Assembly (NCBI GenBank): GCA_938008165.1
Contig: CALLLP010000004.1
Span: 1 to 64,000 of the forward strand
Reading direction: 5' to 3'
DNA: 64,000 nt
Origin: an uncultured Neomegalonema sp.
GTDB lineage: Bacteria > Pseudomonadota > Alphaproteobacteria > Rhodobacterales > Rhodobacteraceae
Shown here: positions 26,613-34,938 of the stretch, one piece after another
Layout of the letters: every line of letters starts with the position of its first letter
Numbering within the stretch: position 1 is the first letter of the stretch
The notes under the pieces: model-generated
Databases searched by the model: none
Told to the model about the DNA's origin: nothing
What the model saw: the letters and a program-made list of their open reading frames with translations, nothing else
Translations under genes and position numbers: made by a program

Positions 26613-26972
26613 ATGGCCGAAATGCGGCCCGGTTCACCGCGGGGTGATACGGAGACCGCAGGGGAGAGCGCGGCACTCGATAAACTTTCGCGACGGATAG
26701 AAACCGCGCGGGAAGCGATCGATCCAAAGCCGCCGAAATCCCCCGGCAAATACCAGTCTCTCTCGATTGCCTGGCGCATGGTGCTGGAATTGGTAATCGG
26801 TTGTGCCTTCGGGGCGGCAATCGGATACGCGTTAGACGAGGTGGCGGGCACCGGCCCGCTGTTTTTGGTGGTATTTGGCCTTCTGGGCTTTGCCGCCGGT
26901 GTGAAGACGATGATGGCCTCTGCAAAGCAAATGCAGCGCAAGAGGAACGAGGGAGACGGTCTTGGCGGCTGA
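26613..26972 (+). CDS. atpI: ATP synthase protein I
   Basis: This 119-residue membrane protein has a charged N-terminal half (Arg/Glu-rich, residues 1-50) and two transmembrane helices (about 55-75 and 81-98, AFGAAIGYALDEVAG in the connecting region). AtpI helps assemble the c-ring of the F0 sector. It is first in the operon, as usual in Rhodobacterales, and its stop lies inside the start region of atpB (11-bp overlap). Confidence 0.92.
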   Translation: MAEMRPGSPRGDTETAGESAALDKLSRRIETAREAIDPKPPKSPGKYQSLSIAWRMVLELVIGCAFGAAIGYALDEVAGTGPLFLVVFGLLGFAAGVKTMMASAKQMQRKRNEGDGLGG

Positions 26973-27717
26973 AAAAAGCACCGACGGCGGGTTCAACATC
27001 GACCCCATGTACCAGTTCAAGATCAAGGAATGGATTCCGATTGATCTGGGCTTCATCGACCTGTCTTTTACCAATTCGGCCTTTTTCGCGTTTCTCGCGG
27101 TTGGTCTTGTCTGTTTGTTCCTCTGGACGGCGATGAGCGGCAGTTCGCTCGTGCCCACGCGGATGCAGTCGATGGCCGAGGGTATTTACGAATTCGTGCG
27201 TAATATGGTGCGCGATTCATGCGGTGAGGCGGGGCTGAAATACTTCCCCTATATCTTCACGTTGTTTCTGTTCATTCTGGGCTGTAACCTGCTTGGGATG
27301 GTGCCGTATTCCTTCACGGTCACCAGTCATTTTGCGATTACCGTGTTTTTGGCGCTTTCGGTGTTCGTCAGCGTGACGGTCATCGGCTTCATGCGCCATG
27401 GTGTCGGATTTCTGGGGCTGTTCTGGCCGATGGACGCTCCGGCGGCCATGCGCCCGGTCCTTGCAATCATCGAGGTGATCTCGTATTTCGTGCGTCCCGT
27501 CAGTCATTCCATTCGCCTGGGCGCGAATATGATGGCGGGTCACGCGGTTCTCAAAGTATTCGGCGGCTTTGTCGCTGCGTTGGGCGTGTTCGGGGTCATC
27601 CCCATCGCGGCCATCGTCGGCGTCACGGCGCTGGAATTCCTCGTCGCGGTCATTCAGGCGTATGTTTTCGCTATTCTGACCTGCGTCTATCTCCACGACG
27701 CGTTGCACATGCACTAA
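26962..27717 (+). CDS. atpB: ATP synthase F0 subunit a
   Basis: This 251-residue integral membrane subunit forms the proton half-channels against the c-ring. The essential Arg is in SHSIRLGANMMAGH, followed by the conserved C-terminal helix with ALEFLVAVIQAYVFAILTC. The start is a TTG at 26962 with GAGGGAG upstream, overlapping atpI; an internal ATG at MYQFKIKEW would remove 15 residues. Length and topology are normal for alphaproteobacteria. Confidence 0.95.
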   Translation: MAAEKSTDGGFNIDPMYQFKIKEWIPIDLGFIDLSFTNSAFFAFLAVGLVCLFLWTAMSGSSLVPTRMQSMAEGIYEFVRNMVRDSCGEAGLKYFPYIFTLFLFILGCNLLGMVPYSFTVTSHFAITVFLALSVFVSVTVIGFMRHGVGFLGLFWPMDAPAAMRPVLAIIEVISYFVRPVSHSIRLGANMMAGHAVLKVFGGFVAALGVFGVIPIAAIVGVTALEFLVAVIQAYVFAILTCVYLHDALHMH

Positions 27718-27771
27718 GGCGCGTGCGCGCATCTCTCCAATGACGGCCATTCCAACTAAAGGAGCATCACC

Positions 27772-28008
27772 ATGGAAGGCGATATCGGAAACATGGGTCA
27801 GTATATCGGCGCTGGCCTCGCCTGCATCGGCATGGGTGGCGCGGGCATCGGCGTGGGTCACGTCGCGGGCAACTTCCTCGCTGGCGCACTGCGCAACCCT
27901 GCGGCAGCACAGGAGCAGACCGCCACGCTCTTCATCGGCATCGCGTTCGCCGAAGCGCTGGGCATCTTCAGCTTCCTCGTCGCGCTGCTGCTGCTGTTTG
28001 CTGTTTGA
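27772..28008 (+). CDS. atpE: ATP synthase F0 subunit c
   Basis: This 78-residue proteolipid forms a two-helix hairpin. Helix 1 carries the Gly-rich packing motif ([11 protein letters not shown]), the polar loop is RNPAAAQEQ, and helix 2 has the ion-carrying Glu61 in [11 protein letters not shown]. It assembles into the rotor ring. A ribosome site AAAGGAG stands before the ATG, as expected for the most abundantly made F0 subunit. Confidence 0.96.
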   Translation: MEGDIGNMGQYIGAGLACIGMGGAGIGVGHVAGNFLAGALRNPAAAQEQTATLFIGIAFAEALGIFSFLVALLLLFAV

Positions 28009-28076
28009 TCAACCCTGATCGTTCGGGTGGACCCATGAGGTCCGCCCGTTTCCTTTTCTGACTGACGGAGGCCCGG

Positions 28077-28637
28077 ATGGCATCGTCCGAAACGGTCGGC
28101 GAATACGCTGCCGACACCGCCAAGAGTGGCGGAGGAATGCCGCAGCTCGATTTCGATACCTGGGCGTCGCAGATCTTCTGGGCGGCCATCGCGCTGTTCC
28201 TGCTCTACCAGATTTTGTCGAAAAAGATCATGCCGCGGATCGCGGGCGCTCTTGAAGACCGCCACCACGCCATCGCCGATGATCTCGACTCTGCCGCAAC
28301 GCTGAAAGCAAAAGCGGAAGACGCGCAGAAAACCTATCAGCAGGCCCTCGCCGATGCGAAGGCCCGCGCGAATGAAATCGCCGACAAGACCCGTGCCGAT
28401 ATTCAGGCACAGATCGACGAAGCGAATGCCAAGGCCGAAGCCGAGATCGCGGCCCGGATCGCCGAGGGCGAACAGCGGATTGGCGCCATCCGCGCCGAAG
28501 CATCCAGAAACGCAAAACAGATCGCCGGTGAAACCGCTCAGGCCATCGTCGAGAAGCTGGCCCCCGGCAGTTCGGATGCAGGCACTTTGTCGGCGGCCGT
28601 CGACCGGGCGCTCGCCGCACGGGGGATTTCAGGATGA
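28077..28637 (+). CDS. atpG: ATP synthase F0 subunit b'
   Basis: This 186-residue peripheral-stalk subunit has one membrane helix (about 34-51, IFWAAIALFLLYQIL) followed by a long charged helix rich in Ala, Glu and Lys. Phototrophic and other alphaproteobacteria have two diverged b subunits; this is the first (b', also called AtpX). Its stop overlaps the atpF start (ATGA). It pairs with AtpF to hold the F1 stator. Confidence 0.93.
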   Translation: MASSETVGEYAADTAKSGGGMPQLDFDTWASQIFWAAIALFLLYQILSKKIMPRIAGALEDRHHAIADDLDSAATLKAKAEDAQKTYQQALADAKARANEIADKTRADIQAQIDEANAKAEAEIAARIAEGEQRIGAIRAEASRNAKQIAGETAQAIVEKLAPGSSDAGTLSAAVDRALAARGISG

Positions 28638-29113
28638 ACGATAAACTCTCGATCCTCGTCGGTTTTGTCATCTTCATCGGCATCCTGTTCTATCTCAAGG
28701 TGCCGTCGCGGATCGCCTCGATGCTGGATGCTCGTGCCAATCGCATCCGCGCCCAGCTCGAAGAGGCCCGCGAAGCAAAGGAAGAAGCGCAGACCCTGCT
28801 TGCTTCTTTCGAGCGCAAGCAGGCCGAGGTTCAGCGCGAGGCGGATGAAATCGTCAAGCGTGCGAAGACCGAAGCGACTGCCGCTTCCGAGCAGGCTCAG
28901 GCCGATCTCAAGGAATCGATTGCGCGCAAGCTGCGTGCCGCCGAGGAGCGCATTGCTCAGGCCGAGGCCAGCGCCACCCGAGAAGTGCGCAATGCCGCCG
29001 CCGCCGCCGCGACTGCCGCCGCCCGTGAAGCCATCAGTGGTGGATTGTCGGACGATAAAGCCGCCTCGATGCTCGACGAAGGCATCGCCACGATTGGCAC
29101 ACGCTTGAACTAG
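28634..29113 (+). CDS. atpF: ATP synthase F0 subunit b
   Basis: This 159-residue subunit has an N-terminal membrane helix (ILVGFVIFIGILFYL), the conserved VPSRIASMLDARANRIR hinge region and a long coiled-coil helix. It is the partner of b' in the peripheral stalk and the last gene of the F0 operon; a terminator follows. The F1 genes (atpHAGDC) are not here, matching the split layout of Rhodobacterales and Rhodospirillales. Confidence 0.94.
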   Translation: MNDKLSILVGFVIFIGILFYLKVPSRIASMLDARANRIRAQLEEAREAKEEAQTLLASFERKQAEVQREADEIVKRAKTEATAASEQAQADLKESIARKLRAAEERIAQAEASATREVRNAAAAAATAAAREAISGGLSDDKAASMLDEGIATIGTRLN

Positions 29114-29149
29114 GCTCATCGGAGGCCGCTCTCCGCCTTATCCTTTGTG

Positions 29150-29184
29150 AAAGCCCGCGCCCGAACAGGGATGCGGGCTTTTTT
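29150..29184 (+). terminator. Rho-independent terminator after atpF
   Basis: Stem AAGCCCGC (29151-29158) pairs with GCGGGCTT (29173-29180), with an inner CCC/GGG extension, and is followed by six T residues. It closes the atp operon. The convergent NIPSNAP gene ends at the same place, so the hairpin may work in both directions. Confidence 0.88.
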
Positions 29185-29507
29185 CATGCGTTCGGGTTGA
29201 AAAAGGATGTGGGGGTCAGGATCGCATTGCGTTGCGATAGCAGGAACCCGGCCTCTGAACTTTTCTTCAGATATGCGATCCAGTCGGGGTCCGCCTGAAG
29301 TGCCGCACGCTTGCGGGCGCGGTCGGCGGCATCGTCATAGACCCAGATGTGAACATAGCTGTTCACGTCCCCCGTTTCGGTCGAGGCATAGATGAGCGGC
29401 GGGCCAAGATGCCGACACTGCGCGGGCCAGCCGAATTCGCCATAGAGGGCAAGCTGTTGTTTCAGCTTCCCCGCATGGCAGGTATAGGTCCGGTGATCGT
29501 AGATCAT
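29184..29507 (-). CDS. NIPSNAP-family protein
   Basis: This small cytosolic protein of 107 residues has a dimeric alpha/beta-barrel (ferredoxin-like) fold of the NIPSNAP type. The start MIYDHRTYTCHAGKL closely follows the family pattern, and the later VHIWVYDDAADRARKRAAL segment is typical. The function of bacterial members is unknown. The ATG at 29507 is chosen over 29579 because the family begins exactly there. It follows tctA by 117 bp in the same direction and may be the last gene of the transporter operon. Confidence 0.85.
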   Translation of the reverse strand: MIYDHRTYTCHAGKLKQQLALYGEFGWPAQCRHLGPPLIYASTETGDVNSYVHIWVYDDAADRARKRAALQADPDWIAYLKKSSEAGFLLSQRNAILTPTSFFNPNA

Positions 29508-29624
29508 GGTGTCTTGGCCTTTCTGTAGGGGCTTGGAATGATCGGCGATCAAGTCGGATGAGGAATTGCGCCCAAACATGCGCTTTTCCTGACGCTCTTT
29601 GGCTCACCCTGATTGCCGAGCACG

Positions 29625-31280
29625 CTAGGCGGCCCGGATACTGCGGGCATTTCCGGGTAGCTTGATCAGCATCCACGCGGCCCAGACGATCATCAGACCC
29701 GCGAGAACAGGCCGTACCATGCCGCCCATCATAAAGAGCGGCACCGTCAGCGCCAGCATCAGCAGCGGTGCATACCACAGCGCCCAGACCTTCTTGCCGC
29801 GGTCCTTCTGATAGAAGCTGAAACCCATCGAAAACAGGCTCGCGATCAGGAAGAACAGCGACCAGGGATGGGTGACAAATTCGGTTACATCGGTCGAGAG
29901 CGCGAGCGAGCGAGACAGCCAACGTTCGGCAATCGGGCCGAGCACAACGCCAAGGATCATCGGTGCGAGCGGAAATTTCAGGGTCCGCATGACATAGCCG
30001 ATGACCCCGAAGATCGCGAGGGTCCACATATCGTTGGTGATGTTGTTCAGCGAGAAAACCCCGATTCCGCAATAGACCAGAATGATCGAGGCCAGAACGT
30101 ACATCCGCACCCGCGTTACCATCACAAAGCCGCGCAAGGCCCCGGTCTGGAGGATGAGAACGAGGAAATTGGCGAAGAAGAACGCGATGAAGATCGCATA
30201 GGCGATGGTCGGTTGTTCGCTGATAAAAGCAGGGCTGGGGATGACATCGTGGATCAGCAATGCGCCCAGCATCACGGCGGTAACGATATCGCCGGGGATG
30301 CCCAGCGCCATCATGGTGATGAGCGCGCCCCCCGCCGTTGCATTATTCGCCGCTTCGGGAGCGATGATCCCGCCCGGATGGCCGGTGCCGAATTTTTCGG
30401 GGGTCGGCGATGCCTTTTTCGCTTGATCATAGGCGAGAATGTTGGAAATGGCCGATCCAGCGGCGGGCAAAACGCCCGTAAAGACGCCGATAAGGGACGA
30501 ACGGACGAGGTTGATCCAGTCGCTGAAGATCGTGGTAATGGCCCGGCGATGTTCGATCCGCACTCTGACATCGCCCATATCGGTCAGAGATTTGCGCGCA
30601 CTGGCCGTATCGCGCACATCCGACATCAGTTGTGAAAAGGCAAAAAGGCCGATCAAAACAGGCAGGAACGCGAATCCCTCGCCGAGAAAGTCATTGCCGA
30701 AGGCAAACCGTTGGACGCCATTGATATCGTCCTCGCCCACACAGGCGATGATGAGGCCGAGCGCCCCCGAAATCAGCCCCTTGATCATATTGTCGCCCGC
30801 AAGGCTGGCCGTGACTGTCAGGGCAAAGAAGATCAGCGCGAAATAGTCCCAAGGCTGAAATTCCAACCCGACCTTGGCCAGTTGCGGCGCGATGGCGACA
30901 AGCAGGATTGTGGCGATGATCCCGCCGAAAAAGGACGACCAGACCCCAAGGCCAAGCGCAAACCCCGGATCGCCGTTTCGCGCCATGGGAAAGCCGTCAA
31001 AGGTGGTCGCGACGGAGGAGGGCGTGCCCGGAATGCCGATCAGAATGCCCGACATCAATCCGCCCGACAGCCCCCCGACATAGACTCCGATCATCGTCGC
31101 AACGCCCTGCGACGGCTCCATCCCGAAGGTGAAGGGCAGGGTGAGGACGATGGCCATGGCGATGGTGAAACCGGGGATCGCCCCGGCCAGCAATCCCGCC
31201 ATTGCGCCGATCGTCATCAGGAACAGGGTCTTGAAGGTCGCGAGTTCGGAAACCGCCGTCAGGACATTCTCGATAATCAT
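29625..31280 (-). CDS. TctA-type large permease of a tripartite tricarboxylate transporter
   Basis: This 551-residue inner-membrane protein has about 12 helices and family signatures in the first third (GAIPGFTIAMAIVLTLPFT, GIPGTPSSVATTFDGFPMA) and in the repeated second half (GVLPAAGSAISNILAY, NNATAGGALITMMALGIPG). It moves the solute delivered by the binding protein, driven by an ion gradient. It is slightly longer than typical TctA (about 500), because of a C-terminal extension of extra helices. The substrate could be a carboxylate or, as in some relatives, a sulfonate. Confidence 0.92.
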   Translation of the reverse strand: MIIENVLTAVSELATFKTLFLMTIGAMAGLLAGAIPGFTIAMAIVLTLPFTFGMEPSQGVATMIGVYVGGLSGGLMSGILIGIPGTPSSVATTFDGFPMARNGDPGFALGLGVWSSFFGGIIATILLVAIAPQLAKVGLEFQPWDYFALIFFALTVTASLAGDNMIKGLISGALGLIIACVGEDDINGVQRFAFGNDFLGEGFAFLPVLIGLFAFSQLMSDVRDTASARKSLTDMGDVRVRIEHRRAITTIFSDWINLVRSSLIGVFTGVLPAAGSAISNILAYDQAKKASPTPEKFGTGHPGGIIAPEAANNATAGGALITMMALGIPGDIVTAVMLGALLIHDVIPSPAFISEQPTIAYAIFIAFFFANFLVLILQTGALRGFVMVTRVRMYVLASIILVYCGIGVFSLNNITNDMWTLAIFGVIGYVMRTLKFPLAPMILGVVLGPIAERWLSRSLALSTDVTEFVTHPWSLFFLIASLFSMGFSFYQKDRGKKVWALWYAPLLMLALTVPLFMMGGMVRPVLAGLMIVWAAWMLIKLPGNARSIRAA

Positions 31281-31290
31281 GGCTGTGCCC

Positions 31291-31800
31291 TCAAATACCG
31301 GGAAAAATCTCGCCTCGGGGCAGCAGCACCCGCAGACCGAATGTAAACAAGGCCCACATCGCCCCGACGGAAATCACGGCGATCAACGCATGGATCACCA
31401 GAAGGCGCGGTGTCACGCCCCCTAAAAAGCTGAGCAGGGCAAAAACAAGCAAGGTGCCGCCGATCAGGGTTCCGAAATACGGAAGCGTCGCGAGAAAGGC
31501 GAAATACAGCGAGAGACAGATGATGGGGTTGAAATAATAGCGAAACCATCCGATCAGCCCCGGTGCGCGGTCGACCACCGGCGCGGTGTCATCCGGTGTT
31601 CTGGCACGGTCGGCGATGATGGATTGCACGAAATAGACCACGCAGAACCCTGTCAGAACCCATGTCACGCCCTTGGGCCATGCCGCGGGGGGTAGCTCGC
31701 CGAATTGAGGGTCGCGGATCTGATATCCTGCCCATATGAGAAAGCCGCAAAACAGCAGAAGGACAATCGAAACCACGGTATCCCGGCTCGCAGTCGTCAT
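31291..31800 (-). CDS. TctB-type small permease
   Basis: This 169-residue membrane protein has four predicted helices: one near the N terminus (SIVLLLFCGFLIWAGYQI), one at WVLTGFCVVYFVQSI, and a C-terminal pair. It is the small, poorly conserved membrane subunit of the tripartite tricarboxylate transporter. The start at 31800 (MTTASRD) is preferred over 31836. It is 10 bp from tctA and 179 bp from tctC. Confidence 0.88.
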   Translation of the reverse strand: MTTASRDTVVSIVLLLFCGFLIWAGYQIRDPQFGELPPAAWPKGVTWVLTGFCVVYFVQSIIADRARTPDDTAPVVDRAPGLIGWFRYYFNPIICLSLYFAFLATLPYFGTLIGGTLLVFALLSFLGGVTPRLLVIHALIAVISVGAMWALFTFGLRVLLPRGEIFPGI

Positions 31801-31936
31801 AATACGCGATTCTCCGCATTCTTGAGGCAGTGACATAGCAAAAGCAGCGGTGCCGATGAGACCGGCTTTGCAGGAATTCAGGGCCAGTAAACGCGAAAAC
31901 AGGCCCCGAATCGATGGTCGGGCAGGCGTCGTTCAT

Positions 31937-31967
31937 CCGCCCCGGCGCAAGGGATGCGGCGGGGCGG
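31937..31967. repeat. GC-rich hairpin between tctC and tctB
   Basis: An 8-bp perfect inverted repeat (CCGCCCCG at 31937-31944, CGGGGCGG at 31960-31967) lies just downstream of tctC in the 179-bp gap before tctB. Hairpins at this place often protect the binding-protein mRNA or attenuate read-through, giving more binding protein than permease. No U-tract follows. Confidence 0.4.
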
Positions 31968-31979
31968 GCAAAGCGATGC

Positions 31980-32948
31980 TTATTTTTTGAACATGCCGAT
32001 TTTCACGGCGACCTTTTCATGCGCATCGTATTCCTTCTGGAACCATTCCGCATAGTCTTCCGGGCCGCGATAGACGACCGGCGTGCCCTTGGCCTTAAGC
32101 TTTTCGACCAATTCCTCGTTTTCGGCGGCTTTCTTGAAAATCCCCGTCCACATATCGATCACGTCCTGCGGCGTCCCTTTGGGCACCATGATGCCACGGT
32201 CGAGCGAGTAGGTCATGTCGGTGCCGATTTCCTTGAGCGTCGGCACATCGGGGAACTGGGGCAGGCGCTCATTCGCCGCGATGGCATAGGCTTTGAGCGT
32301 GCCTTGCTTCACGTTTTTCTCGGCGGTGGGAATATTGACGGTGCCCAGTTTGATCGTTCCGGCAAGCAGCGCGGTCACACGCTGTTTCGTGCCGTCGAAC
32401 GGGATGTATTTGAACTTCGCGCCGGGGTTTTCTTCCTCGATCAGAAGCCACATGAACTGGCTGGTCGAGCCGAGTGTCGCGCCAAGGGGGATCGTGTTCG
32501 GGTTTTCCTTGGCATCCGCGAGCACGGCCTGAAAATCGGGCCATGGCGCATCGCCGGATGCGCCGATCACTTCGGGGGTGGAGGTGACCTGTGCGACGGG
32601 TTCGAAGGCATCCCAGGTGAAATCGACCCGGCCCGCAAGATAGCTGACGATCGCGCTTTGGTGGATCGCGAAAAGGGTGCATCCGTCCGGCTTGGCCTTG
32701 CGCGCTTCCTTGGCGCCCTTGTTGCCGCCCTGACCGCTGATGGTGACGACCTGAACATTCGGTCCGTCCATCTTGTTGATCGTTTCTTCGAACAGCGAGA
32801 AGATGATATGCGTTCCGCCGCCTGCGCCCCATGGCACGATCAGCTTGGCGGTGGTGCACGGAATATCTGCAGCGGCGGCGTTGCCCAATGCGGCAAAGGT
32901 GATGGCCCCTGCGGCGAGGGTGCTGCGAAAGAGGTTCGAGACAGCCAT
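31980..32948 (-). CDS. TctC-type periplasmic binding protein
   Basis: This 322-residue exported binding protein has a signal peptide (LAAGAITFAALGNAAAA) and a mature start typical of the TctC/Bug family (LIVPWGAGGGTHIIF). It contains NVQVVTISGQGGNKGAKEA and, later, IPLGATLGSTSQFMW, both of which line the ligand site in relatives. It is the first gene of tctCBA. Its ligand could be a di- or tricarboxylate or a related anion; sequence alone does not tell. Confidence 0.9.
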   Translation of the reverse strand: MAVSNLFRSTLAAGAITFAALGNAAAADIPCTTAKLIVPWGAGGGTHIIFSLFEETINKMDGPNVQVVTISGQGGNKGAKEARKAKPDGCTLFAIHQSAIVSYLAGRVDFTWDAFEPVAQVTSTPEVIGASGDAPWPDFQAVLADAKENPNTIPLGATLGSTSQFMWLLIEEENPGAKFKYIPFDGTKQRVTALLAGTIKLGTVNIPTAEKNVKQGTLKAYAIAANERLPQFPDVPTLKEIGTDMTYSLDRGIMVPKGTPQDVIDMWTGIFKKAAENEELVEKLKAKGTPVVYRGPEDYAEWFQKEYDAHEKVAVKIGMFKK

Positions 32949-33067
32949 GGTCGTATTCTCCCTTATATTGGCAATACTCAGATTGCTCTGTCCCCGACGT
33001 TATAGGCTTGTGTCGTATCGTCAACCTTTGCACTGTCAGGGTGATGGCAATTGAAAGGGCAGGCGCG

Positions 33068-33967
33068 ATGGAAACGATCAATATTCAGTTTACGCTGTTC
33101 TCGGCGTTTTATGCGCCGCTGATCGCCGCGATGTCGGGCGGGTTTCTGCGTTCGGAGGGGCTGGAGCCGGATTGGTCGGTTGCCCCGGCGGGCGTTTCGG
33201 CGATCAAGGCGCTGGAGGAGGGCACCGCCCATGTGGTGCAATCGGCGCTGAGCCAGAACCTGACGACGCTCTCGAAGGGTGAGACACCCAAATGCCTGCA
33301 TTTTGCGCAGGTCAACGAAATGGACGGTTTTTTCATCACCGGGCGCGAACCGGACCCTGCCTTTACATGGGATAAGCTCGAAGGATCGGAGATCGTTCTG
33401 TTCGGCGGGGGACAGCCGCTGGTGATGTTCAAATATGCCTGCCACAAGGCGGGGATCGATTTTGGGAAGCTGAAGGTCATCACGGTCGGCGGCGCGGCCG
33501 ATATGGACAAGGCATTCCGCGAGGGGCAGGGCCAATACGTTCAGCAACAAGGCCCGTTTCCGCAACAACTGGAAGCGGATGGGGCCGGGCATGTGGTCGC
33601 GCAGGTCGGACCGATGGTCGGACCCTGCGGATTTTCATCCCTCGCCGCCACGCCGGAATGGCTGAAAACGGATATGGCGCGTGCTTTTACCCGCGCCTAC
33701 ACCAAAACCCGCCTTTATATGAACGAGGAAAGCGCGGCAGAAATCGCGAAAGCGCAAAAACCCTATTTCCCGAAGATCGACGAGGCGGTCCTGACCCATT
33801 GCATCGGGACGTATCAGAAGCTTGGCACCTGGACACCGCATATCGAGATCACGCGCGCCGCCTATGAGGCGACGCTCGATATCTATCAATATGCGGGCGG
33901 TTTGCAGGAGCGCTTCGCCTATGAACGCGCCTGCGCCGAGCCGCCTGTCATCTCCGCGTCGGTATAG
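33068..33967 (+). CDS. NMT1/THI5-like solute-binding-fold protein, no signal peptide
   Basis: This protein of about 299 residues has the fold of SsuA/THI5 periplasmic binding proteins (INIQFTLFSAFYAPLIAAMSGGFLRSEGLEPD start, then KALEEGTAHVVQSAL). It begins directly with the first beta strand, with no signal peptide, so it should be cytosolic. It lacks the CCCFC motif of yeast THI5 HMP-P synthase, so that enzyme role is not supported. No ABC permease or ATPase gene is adjacent. The ATG at 33068 follows AAAGGG. Its 3' end overlaps serB on the other strand by 49 bp. Function unknown. Confidence 0.78.
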   Translation: METINIQFTLFSAFYAPLIAAMSGGFLRSEGLEPDWSVAPAGVSAIKALEEGTAHVVQSALSQNLTTLSKGETPKCLHFAQVNEMDGFFITGREPDPAFTWDKLEGSEIVLFGGGQPLVMFKYACHKAGIDFGKLKVITVGGAADMDKAFREGQGQYVQQQGPFPQQLEADGAGHVVAQVGPMVGPCGFSSLAATPEWLKTDMARAFTRAYTKTRLYMNEESAAEIAKAQKPYFPKIDEAVLTHCIGTYQKLGTWTPHIEITRAAYEATLDIYQYAGGLQERFAYERACAEPPVISASV

Positions 33968-34839
33968 CCCTGAAAATAAAGCGCGGTGCGCAGGTCCGTA
34001 TGGTCGATATGGGCGGTGGCGGCGTCCCTGAGCACTGGCTTGGCGCGATAGGCGATGCCCAACCCTGCCGCCTCGACCATGGGACGGTCATTCGCGCCGT
34101 CGCCGATGGCGAGGCAGGCGTCGAGGGCAACACCCGCCGCGAGGGCCGTTTCGCGCAAAGTCGTCACCTTGGCGGAGGCATCGATGATCGGCTTGCGCGC
34201 CGTGCCGGTCAGACGATCCTGCGCGCCGACCTCCAGATGATTCGCGCGGTCGGCATGAAAGCCCAGTCGCTCGCGCACAACCCCCGTCACCCGGTCGAAA
34301 CCGCCTGAGACCAACACACAGCGCGCGCCATGGGCCGCCATGGTGCGGACCAGCGTTTCGGCGCCCGGTGAATAGGTCAACGCGGCGGCAAGGCGGTCGA
34401 TCTCCGTCGTCGCCAATCCGCCCAGCATCGCGACCCGTTCGTCCAGCGCCGCTTCAAAATCCAGTTCGCCGCGCATGGCGCGCTCGGTGATGGCCGAGAC
34501 CTCCGCTTCCTTGCCCAGTGCAGCGGCCAATTCGTCGATGGTCTCGCCCACGACCATGGTGGCATCCATATCCGCCAGCAGCACCCGCTTGCGCCGCCCC
34601 GATTCGGGCAGGACCGCAACGTCGATTTCGGGCAGGGCCTCGCGCAGGGTGCGGGCGATCGCGCGGGCATCCCCGTCCCCATCCTGCGGATCGCCATCGA
34701 GGGTCAGTTCAACCGCGCGATCCGGCGAGAGGATGCGCCCTGAGACGGGGGACAGGCCGAACGCCCCGACGATCTCTGCTGCAACGCTTTCACTGCCGCC
34801 GGGCAGGGATGCGCCGACCATGGTAAGGATATGGGGCAT
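33919..34839 (-). CDS. serB: Phosphoserine phosphatase
   Basis: This 306-residue HAD-superfamily enzyme catalyses the last step of serine synthesis. HAD motif I is DMDATMV with nucleophile Asp90 and Asp92 (most SerB have DMDST, so Ser is replaced by Ala). Motif II is VSGGF, and motif III/IV is GDGANDRPM. The N-terminal 80 residues are an ACT-like regulatory region. It follows serA by about 100 bp in the same direction and completes the serine pathway here. Confidence 0.93.
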   Translation of the reverse strand: MPHILTMVGASLPGGSESVAAEIVGAFGLSPVSGRILSPDRAVELTLDGDPQDGDGDARAIARTLREALPEIDVAVLPESGRRKRVLLADMDATMVVGETIDELAAALGKEAEVSAITERAMRGELDFEAALDERVAMLGGLATTEIDRLAAALTYSPGAETLVRTMAAHGARCVLVSGGFDRVTGVVRERLGFHADRANHLEVGAQDRLTGTARKPIIDASAKVTTLRETALAAGVALDACLAIGDGANDRPMVEAAGLGIAYRAKPVLRDAATAHIDHTDLRTALYFQGYTDAEMTGGSAQARS

Positions 34840-34864
34840 GGGAAAACTCCATCATATGTGCCCT

Positions 34865-34885
34865 GTCCCGGATCGGGTCCGGGAC
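34865..34885. repeat. Perfect 8-bp inverted repeat between serA and serB
   Basis: GTCCCGGA, a 5-base loop and TCCGGGAC form a hairpin in the serA-serB gap. It is one of two adjacent GC palindromes and may protect or attenuate the serA-serB message. Confidence 0.45.
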
Positions 34886-34908
34886 GGTTAACGCCTTATC
34901 CTGACAAG

Positions 34909-34930
34909 GCCCCGACCCGTGGGCCGGGGC
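34909..34930. repeat. REP-like GC palindrome
   Basis: GCCCCG-A-CCC-GT-GGG-C-CGGGGC folds into an almost continuous hairpin. A closely similar copy lies at 53085-53105. Short intergenic palindromes of this kind are common in Rhodobacterales; the copy here sits next to a second hairpin. Confidence 0.45.
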
Positions 34931-34938
34931 AGGGATCG

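Noticed and set aside
33068-33967. Thiamine-precursor (HMP-P) synthase of the THI5 type
   Set aside because: The CCCFC motif required in yeast THI5 is absent.
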